The notes beneath the pieces were generated by a model that worked only from the letters and a program-made list of their open reading frames with translations, was not told the DNA's origin and ran no database searches. Below, one piece after another: positions 7,624 through 11,785 of a stretch of 11,785 bases of DNA; positions within the stretch are counted from its first letter, which is position 1, and each line of letters begins with the position of its first letter. The position numbers and the translations under genes are program-made. Origin of the DNA: an uncultured Clostridia bacterium. Its GTDB lineage: Bacteria > Bacillota > Clostridia > Christensenellales > QALW01. The stretch lies in assembly GCA_900550765.1 (NCBI GenBank), contig URTC01000022.1, forward strand, positions 1-11,785. The letters are read 5' to 3'.

Positions 7624-7866
7624 ACCGATGATGGAAAAGAGTATCCTTGCAGAGAACCTCAAAGAGAGCTGCCGCGGGTGGAAGTGCAGCAGGGGATCGC
7701 TTGGGGAATGGATTCCGGAGGGCGGCTAATAACCGACAGGTTCTGCACCTGTAAAAAGGCGGAGCATATGGTTTGTATGCATGAGCGGATGCCGGAGATA
7801 CGGCATCAATTTGGGTGGCACCGCAGGAAGAAAGATCCTGTCCCAAGAGGGGACGGGACTTTTTTG
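7624..7866 (+). promoter_or_regulatory. T-box riboswitch, predicted tryptophan (UGG) specifier
   Basis: A complete tRNA-sensing leader. In Stem I the lower helix pairs GGAA (7633-7636) with TTCC (7713-7716). The specifier loop has AGTA (7640-7643) opposite GAA (7706-7708), the loop-E-type pairing, then TGG (7709-7711) and A7712, placing UGG as the specifier. GCTGC (7668-7672) / GCAGC (7686-7690) forms the distal stem. Further hairpins are ACAGGT/ACCTGT (about 7735-7751) and GATGCCG/CGGCATC (about 7788-7807). The T-box sequence TGGGTGGCACCGC is at 7812-7824. Its TGGN bulge is TGGC (7816-7819), so N is C, pairing with a G discriminator as in bacterial tRNA-Trp. TTGGG (7811-7815) can pair with CCCAA (7842-7846) as antiterminator, excluding the terminator stem. 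Uncharged tRNA-Trp should allow readthrough. Confidence 0.9.
7836..7866 (+). terminator. Regulatory terminator of the T-box
   Basis: TCCTGTCCC (7836-7844) pairs with GGGACGGGA (7850-7858), a 9-bp stem with one U-G pair and a 5-nt loop. A T run (7860-7865) follows, then further Ts. Its CCC (7842-7844) is shared with the antiterminator, giving the expected either/or switch. Confidence 0.88.
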
Positions 7867-7885
7867 TTTTTAAGGAGGAAAGCAC

Positions 7886-8809
7886 ATGGCACGGAGATTT
7901 TTGATGGGAAATGAGGCGATCGCTTTAGGTGCGCTGCATGCGGGCATCTGTTTGGCAGCGGGCTATCCCGGAACACCTTCGACTGAGATTCTGGAGGCCG
8001 CGGCCCGTGGGGATATTCATGCGCAGTGGTCTGTGAATGAAAAAGCTGCGCTGGAAGTGGCAGCCGGTGCATCGTATGCCGGCGCCCGTACGTTAGTAAC
8101 GATGAAGCAAGTAGGGCTCAATGTTGCCTCTGATCCTTTGATGAGCCTGGCCTATGTAGGGGTAAAGGGCGGTATGGTGATCGTTGCGGCCGATGATCCC
8201 GGCCCAATTTCTTCTCAAACGGAGCAGGATACACGGTTATTTGCATCTTTTGCCAAGGTGCCGGTATTTGATCCTTCTTCAACGCAGGAGGCGTATGAGA
8301 TGATTCAGGAGGCCTTTGCGTATTCCGAAAAATATCAGACGCCGGTGCTGTTCCGGCCTACCACACGTATTTGCCACGGCTGTGCCTCCGTTACGGTAAA
8401 GGATTCGTTTGAACCGCGCAGACCGGAAGGGTTTGTGAAAGAGACTGCGCGGTGGGTCATTTTTCCACGGACCTCGTATTTGAATCATATTAAATTGGAA
8501 CAGCGGTATACCGTTTTAACCGATGATTATTCAGGATATTTGAGGAACTTTACAGAGACCGGCAAAGGGAAGAAAGGAATTATTACCGGCGGCATCAGCT
8601 ATATGTACGTTAAGGAAGCGCTGCGGGAAATGGGTAAAGAGGTGCCGATCCTGAAAATTTCAACCCCGTATCCGTTTCCGCAGAAACTTGCGCTCTCTTT
8701 TATGAATGGACTGGATGAGGTGCTGGCGGTGGAAGAACTGGAGCCGGTTTTGGAAAAGGAACTGCTGCTGCTGATCGGAAGAGAACATCTTGCTGATGAC
8801 GTAAAGTGA
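7886..8809 (+). CDS. iorA: Indolepyruvate:ferredoxin oxidoreductase alpha subunit, N-terminal half (gene interrupted)
   Basis: The first 307 residues of IorA, which with IorB interconverts aryl pyruvates (indolepyruvate and related) and arylacetyl-CoA using ferredoxin. This half carries the pyruvate:ferredoxin-oxidoreductase N-terminal domain: AAGYPGTPSTEI (24-35), NEKAALEVAAGASYAGART (51-69), MKQVGLNVASDP (73-84) and DDPGPISSQTEQDTR (103-117). The second, swivel-like domain ends at VLAVEELEP. ATG at 7886 has AAGGAGG 7 nt upstream, just after the T-box terminator. Translation stops at TGA 8807-8809. The downstream reading frame continues in the same register with the rest of IorA (8813-9685), so this is a nonsense interruption and not a frameshift. 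The two parts sum to a normal IorA length (about 600 aa). Alone it lacks the thiamine-diphosphate domain and the clusters. Confidence 0.9.
   Translation: MARRFLMGNEAIALGALHAGICLAAGYPGTPSTEILEAAARGDIHAQWSVNEKAALEVAAGASYAGARTLVTMKQVGLNVASDPLMSLAYVGVKGGMVIVAADDPGPISSQTEQDTRLFASFAKVPVFDPSSTQEAYEMIQEAFAYSEKYQTPVLFRPTTRICHGCASVTVKDSFEPRRPEGFVKETARWVIFPRTSYLNHIKLEQRYTVLTDDYSGYLRNFTETGKGKKGIITGGISYMYVKEALREMGKEVPILKISTPYPFPQKLALSFMNGLDEVLAVEELEPVLEKELLLLIGREHLADDVK
8807..8809 (+). other. iorA: In-frame TGA inside iorA at the interdomain linker
   Basis: GTA AAG TGA AAG ATG AAG GGG: the TGA is in register with both flanking halves (8813 minus 7886 is 927, or 309 codons). From memory of the family, the linker here often reads like VxxGKxxG with a Gly at this position, so GGA to TGA by one base is plausible. 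An ATG follows 3 nt after the stop and could allow reinitiation, though no good ribosome binding site is seen. Confidence 0.85.
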
Positions 8810-8812
8810 AAG

Positions 8813-9685
8813 ATGAAGGGGAATATCCAGCCTGCAGGGGAGAACAGCACGGAGAGCGTCAAACAGGCGCTGATTCCGTTTTTAGAGCCGGACAAACAGG
8901 CAGGGGAAGAGAAACAGACACTGCCGGAACTGCCTGTACGTCCCCCGGTACTTTGCGCGGGTTGTCCGCACCGGGCATCCTTCTATGCGGTAAAGAAAGC
9001 TATGCAGGGAGAAAAGGCCGTGTTTGCCGGAGATATCGGTTGTTATACTCTGGGCAATGCTATGCCGTTGGATATGGTGGATACCTGCCTTTGTATGGGT
9101 GCGGATATCACTATTGCACAGGGATTGCATATCATAGAGCCCGACGGCGTGCATTTTTCGTTTATCGGTGATTCCACGTTTTTTGCCTCCGGTATTACGG
9201 GTATTATTAATGCCGTATATAATCAAACCGATATTATTGTGATTGTTCTGGATAATTCCACTACTGCGATGACGGGGCATCAGCCCCACCCCGGTACCGG
9301 GTACACGGTAAAAGGGGAAAGGACAAGGGCCGTCAGTATACCGGCGGTTCTGCAGGCAGTGGGAGTGGACTTTGTAGAGACCGTGGATCCGTTTGATCAT
9401 GAAAAAGCGGTGCAGACGGTTCGCCGTGCTGCCCAAGAAAAAGGGGTAAAAGCCATTATTTTTAAAGCGCCCTGTATTGCAGTGGAAAAACGCAGGCGGC
9501 TGTTTGAAATTGATCAAAATAGATGCATCAACTGCAAAAAATGTATACGGGAGTTAGGTTGTCCGGCCATCAGTACGGATAAAAACGGCGTAAAAATTGA
9601 GGCGGATCTGTGCTTTGGCTGTTCGCTCTGCGCCCAGATCTGCCCGGTATTGGCGATTCAGGAGGGGGAAGAAAAGAATGTTTAA
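8813..9685 (+). CDS. iorA: Indolepyruvate:ferredoxin oxidoreductase alpha subunit, C-terminal half (TPP and ferredoxin domains)
   Basis: The remaining 290 residues of IorA, in the same frame as the first half. They contain the conserved RPPVLCAGCPHRASFYAVKKA (43-63), the thiamine-diphosphate domain with GDIGCYTLG (73-81), GDSTFFASG (119-127) and the metal-binding LDN (146-148), then NSTTAMTGHQPHPGTG. A C-terminal two-cluster ferredoxin domain follows: cysteines 238, 241, 244, 250 (CINCKKC....GCP) and 267, 270, 273, 277 (CFGCSLCAQICP). All eight cluster cysteines are kept, with no sign of decay. ATG at 8813 is the only reasonable restart and has only a weak purine stretch before it (AAAGTGAAAG). 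Either it is made by stop-codon readthrough or reinitiation, or the gene is a pseudogene. The 3' end overlaps iorB by 8 nt. Confidence 0.88.
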   Translation: MKGNIQPAGENSTESVKQALIPFLEPDKQAGEEKQTLPELPVRPPVLCAGCPHRASFYAVKKAMQGEKAVFAGDIGCYTLGNAMPLDMVDTCLCMGADITIAQGLHIIEPDGVHFSFIGDSTFFASGITGIINAVYNQTDIIVIVLDNSTTAMTGHQPHPGTGYTVKGERTRAVSIPAVLQAVGVDFVETVDPFDHEKAVQTVRRAAQEKGVKAIIFKAPCIAVEKRRRLFEIDQNRCINCKKCIRELGCPAISTDKNGVKIEADLCFGCSLCAQICPVLAIQEGEEKNV

Positions 9686-10262
9686 CTGTCTGTTGTGCGG
9701 TGTAGGCGGCCAGGGAACGGTTTTAGCCTCCAAACTGATCGCGCTGGCTTCTATGGAAAAGGGCCTTTCGGTAAAGACGGCTGAAACGATCGGCATGGCG
9801 CAGCGCGGCGGTTGTGTGGTTAGCCATGTGCGTGCGGGCGATCAGGTGTTTTCGCCTATGATACCCAAAAAACTGGCGGATATCATCATTGGTTTTGAGC
9901 CGGCCGAGGCGGTACGCTGTTTGCCCTATTTAAAGGAGAACGGTACGGTGATTGTGAACCGAAAAGCGGTAAAACCGGTGACTTCCATGCTGGCGGCAAA
10001 GGAATATGACGGCGAAAAAATGCTGGAATATTTAAAGGAACAGGTAAAGAATCTGCGCATTGTCGACGGTGAGGAAATCTGCCGGCGATGCGGCTCGGCT
10101 AAGGTGCTGAATATTGCTCTTTTAGCAGCTGCTGCGGAAACCGGCTGTATTGGAATCACTCCCGAAGAGCTGGCCGAGGCAATCAAGCAGAAATTGCCGG
10201 AAAAGTTCCACCGCGTCAATTGTAAAGCAATCGCGATGATTTGCGGAAAGGAAATAAAATGA
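9678..10262 (+). CDS. iorB: Indolepyruvate:ferredoxin oxidoreductase beta subunit
   Basis: The 194-aa partner of IorA, matching the gamma domain of pyruvate:ferredoxin oxidoreductases (CoA-binding/assembly domain). The start MFNCLLCGVGGQGTVLASKL carries the family's GxGGQG motif. AETIGMAQRGGCVVSHVR (about 34-51) and FSPMIPKKLADIIIGFEPAEAVR follow. Length is usual for IorB. ATG at 9678 is chosen over a longer in-frame extension to 9597, because it is preceded by GGAGGGGG (9661-9668) and begins exactly at the conserved N terminus. It overlaps the end of iorA by 8 nt and its TGA overlaps the next start (ATGA), indicating tight translational coupling. No lesion is seen. Confidence 0.93.
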   Translation: MFNCLLCGVGGQGTVLASKLIALASMEKGLSVKTAETIGMAQRGGCVVSHVRAGDQVFSPMIPKKLADIIIGFEPAEAVRCLPYLKENGTVIVNRKAVKPVTSMLAAKEYDGEKMLEYLKEQVKNLRIVDGEEICRRCGSAKVLNIALLAAAAETGCIGITPEELAEAIKQKLPEKFHRVNCKAIAMICGKEIK

Positions 10263-11491
10263 AGATGAAAGAAGAACAGCTTGCGCAGATTCAAAAACAG
10301 ATTGCCGGGCTGAAGAAAATCGACGGTTTTTATAAAAAGAAGCTGGAGGGAATTGAACCCGGCGATATACAAACCGCCGAAGATTTTGAAGAGCTTCCCT
10401 TTACTTGGAAGGGGGAGCTGCGCGACGCTTATCCCCTGGGTCTTATGGCCGTACCGCAGGAGCAGATCATACGGATTCATTCCTCTTCCGGTACCACGGG
10501 CACGCCGGTAGTCATTCCTTATACCAAAAAGGATGTGGATGATTGGGCCGTTCAATTCAGCCGCTGTTATGCCATGGCGGGAGTAACGGCAGCCGATCGG
10601 GTGCAGATCACACCCGGATACGGGCTGTGGACGGCAGGAATCGGCTTCCAGGCCGGTGCGGAGCGTTTGGGGGCGATGGCCGTTCCTATGGGGCCGGGAA
10701 ATACGGAAAAACAGCTGCAGATGATGATTGATCTGCACACAACCGTACTTTGCGCTACGTCTTCCTATGCTCTGCTGCTGGCTGAAGAGATTGCCCGACG
10801 CGGGCAGAAAGATCAGATCTCTATAAAAAAAGGTATTATCGGTACTGAACGTAGGGGTGAAAAAATGCGCCGACGTATTTCGCAGGATCTGGGAATACAG
10901 CTATATGATATTTACGGCCTTACGGAGATCTATGGCCCGGGGATCGGTATCAGCTGCGGAGAAAACAGCGGTATCCATTATTGGGATGATTATGTCTATA
11001 TTGAGATCGTAGATCCCGTGACCGGAAAAGTGCTGCCCGACGGAGAGATCGGTGAAATTGTTATCACTACTTTACAGAAGGAAGGTGCGCCGCTTTTACG
11101 CTATCGCACTCATGACCTTTCTCGAATTCTGCCCGGCCGATGCGCCTGCGGAAGCCGATATCCGCGCCTGGATACGATCATGGGGCGCACGGATGATATG
11201 ATTAAAGTAAAGGGCGTCAATATCTTTCCCAGCCAAATTGAGGAGCTGCTCAGCAGTATTGCGGGTGTTTCCAGTGAATATCGGCTGACGATAGAACATT
11301 TGCAGGGCCGGGACCACTGCATTCTTTCTGCTGAAGCTGAAAGCGGAGCAGATGCTGAACGGCTGCGCACAGAGGTTCAGAGTTTATTTAAAACAAAGAT
11401 CGGCATTACGGTTCAAACAGAGATTACTCCGTTAGGGACTTTGCCCAGAAGCGAAAAAAAGACCAAGCGTGTGATCGATAACAGAGATTGA
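10259..11491 (+). CDS. paaK: Arylacetate (phenylacetate-type) CoA ligase, PaaK family
   Basis: A 410-aa adenylate-forming ligase that activates an arylacetate with ATP and CoA to the arylacetyl-CoA. It has the phosphate-binding loop SSSGTTGTP (75-83), the adenylate motif DIYGLTE (217-223), YRTHDLS (282-288), GRTDDMIKVKGVNIFP (309-324) and the C-terminal LPRSEKKTKRVID (395-407) with the catalytic-type lysines. ATG at 10259 overlaps the iorB stop as ATGA and follows GGAAAGGA; an upstream TTG at 10241 is less likely. One oddity: the usual GxEPW motif before the second helix reads GTERRG (195-200). Placement with IorAB and a Trp T-box suggests indoleacetate as substrate (inference); phenylacetate or hydroxyphenylacetate remain possible. 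PaaK-like ligases with IOR are known in archaea and anaerobes. Confidence 0.9.
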   Translation: MKMKEEQLAQIQKQIAGLKKIDGFYKKKLEGIEPGDIQTAEDFEELPFTWKGELRDAYPLGLMAVPQEQIIRIHSSSGTTGTPVVIPYTKKDVDDWAVQFSRCYAMAGVTAADRVQITPGYGLWTAGIGFQAGAERLGAMAVPMGPGNTEKQLQMMIDLHTTVLCATSSYALLLAEEIARRGQKDQISIKKGIIGTERRGEKMRRRISQDLGIQLYDIYGLTEIYGPGIGISCGENSGIHYWDDYVYIEIVDPVTGKVLPDGEIGEIVITTLQKEGAPLLRYRTHDLSRILPGRCACGSRYPRLDTIMGRTDDMIKVKGVNIFPSQIEELLSSIAGVSSEYRLTIEHLQGRDHCILSAEAESGADAERLRTEVQSLFKTKIGITVQTEITPLGTLPRSEKKTKRVIDNRD

Positions 11492-11518
11492 TGTCCGTGT
11501 ATTCTTAATAATTAATGC

Positions 11519-11551
11519 AAACGGCCGGCTGCGTTTAGCAGACGGCCGTTT
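11519..11551. terminator. Hairpin terminator between convergent genes
   Basis: AAACGGCCG (11519-11527) pairs with CGGCCGTTT (11543-11551). A G/A mismatch follows, then CTGC/GCAG, with a GTTTA loop. The stem is very stable. T-rich sequence follows on both strands only weakly (TTTATGTTA on plus; TTTGCATTAATTATT on minus). It sits 28 nt after paaK and 4 nt before the stop of the convergent hydrolase gene, so it likely acts in both directions. Confidence 0.75.
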
Positions 11552-11554
11552 ATG

Positions 11555-11785
11555 TTATCGGATAAATTCTGCCAGCAGCTGCTGGTATTCTTCACTGCTG
11601 AAATAATCACAGTGCCGGCAGCCTTTCATAATATGCAGGGCAAGCTTTTGGGGAGGATATCCGAATTGGAGCAGGGCGGCATACAGCGCCGAGTTTTGCT
11701 CCAACCGTCCTGGCATGTCGTGGTCGGCAGCGATCAGCAGCAGATGGGGAAGTTTTTCTTTGGATATTTCTCGGTCTATGTAGTA
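11555..11785 (-). CDS. Alpha/beta hydrolase, C-terminal fragment (runs off the window)
   Basis: The last 76 codons of a gene reading leftward, open to the window edge and ending at TAA (11557-11555). The frame reads LLLIAADHDMPGRLEQNSAL, then about 20 residues on GCRHCDYFSS. This matches the end of alpha/beta-hydrolase esterases: a strand followed by the acid-loop residue (DHD), then a late strand with the catalytic His (GCRHCDY). The nucleophile region lies outside the window, so substrate and subfamily cannot be named. It converges on the ior operon and shares its terminator; no functional link is evident. Confidence 0.65.
   Translation of the reverse strand, partial: YYIDREISKEKLPHLLLIAADHDMPGRLEQNSALYAALLQFGYPPQKLALHIMKGCRHCDYFSSEEYQQLLAEFIR

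Noticed and set aside
8807..8809. TGA read as selenocysteine or as a reassigned sense codon
   Set aside because: The position is in an interdomain linker with no catalytic Cys equivalent, and I see no convincing SECIS-like hairpin directly downstream (only the short palindrome CCTGCAGG). UGA ends the permease, iorB and paaK normally, so there is no genome-wide reassignment.

Overview
The window looks like chromosomal DNA of an anaerobic Bacillota (Clostridia- or Negativicutes-like; I cannot place it more precisely). The reasons are a T-box riboswitch, consensus sigma-A promoters (TTGACA, 17 bp, TATAAT/TACAAT), strong AGGAGG-type ribosome binding sites with some TTG starts, and an oxygen-sensitive ferredoxin-dependent 2-oxoacid oxidoreductase. 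UGA is used as a normal stop codon by several genes.

Layout. (1) 41-4512, minus strand: a three-gene surface-glycan cassette. A sigma-A promoter (4484-4512) and a roughly 140-nt leader with two inverted repeats of identical geometry precede a Wzm/TagG-type ABC-2 permease, a Wzt/TagH-type ATPase, and a very large methyltransferase / coiled coil / GT2 / GT2 fusion. An intrinsic terminator (41-74) closes the unit. (2) 4687-7401, minus strand: a likely two-gene unit from a sigma-A promoter (7373-7401). It holds a 582-aa cytoplasmic protein that looks like an (alpha/alpha) toroid plus beta-sandwich carbohydrate-active enzyme, then a CorA-type metal-ion transporter. (3) 7331-7885: a divergent regulatory region with a possible small attenuated transcript on the plus strand (7349-7508), then a consensus promoter and a complete T-box leader. 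(4) 7886-11551, plus strand: the T-box operon. It encodes indolepyruvate:ferredoxin oxidoreductase alpha (iorA, interrupted by an in-frame TGA at 8807-8809), beta (iorB) and a PaaK-type arylacetate-CoA ligase, followed by a hairpin terminator. (5) 11555-11785, minus strand: the 3' end of an alpha/beta hydrolase, convergent with the ior operon.

The most interesting system is region 4. The T-box specifier reads UGG (Trp), and the variable base of the antiterminator bulge is C, matching the G73 discriminator of bacterial tRNA-Trp. A T-box switches genes on when the cognate tRNA is uncharged, so this operon should be induced by tryptophan starvation. That argues against a purely degradative role. 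It fits a salvage route: indoleacetate is activated to indoleacetyl-CoA by the PaaK-like ligase, reductively carboxylated to indolepyruvate by IorAB, then transaminated to tryptophan. The same operon carries an in-frame stop exactly between the two halves of IorA. The route may therefore be decaying, or IorA may be made as two polypeptides by reinitiation 3 nt downstream.
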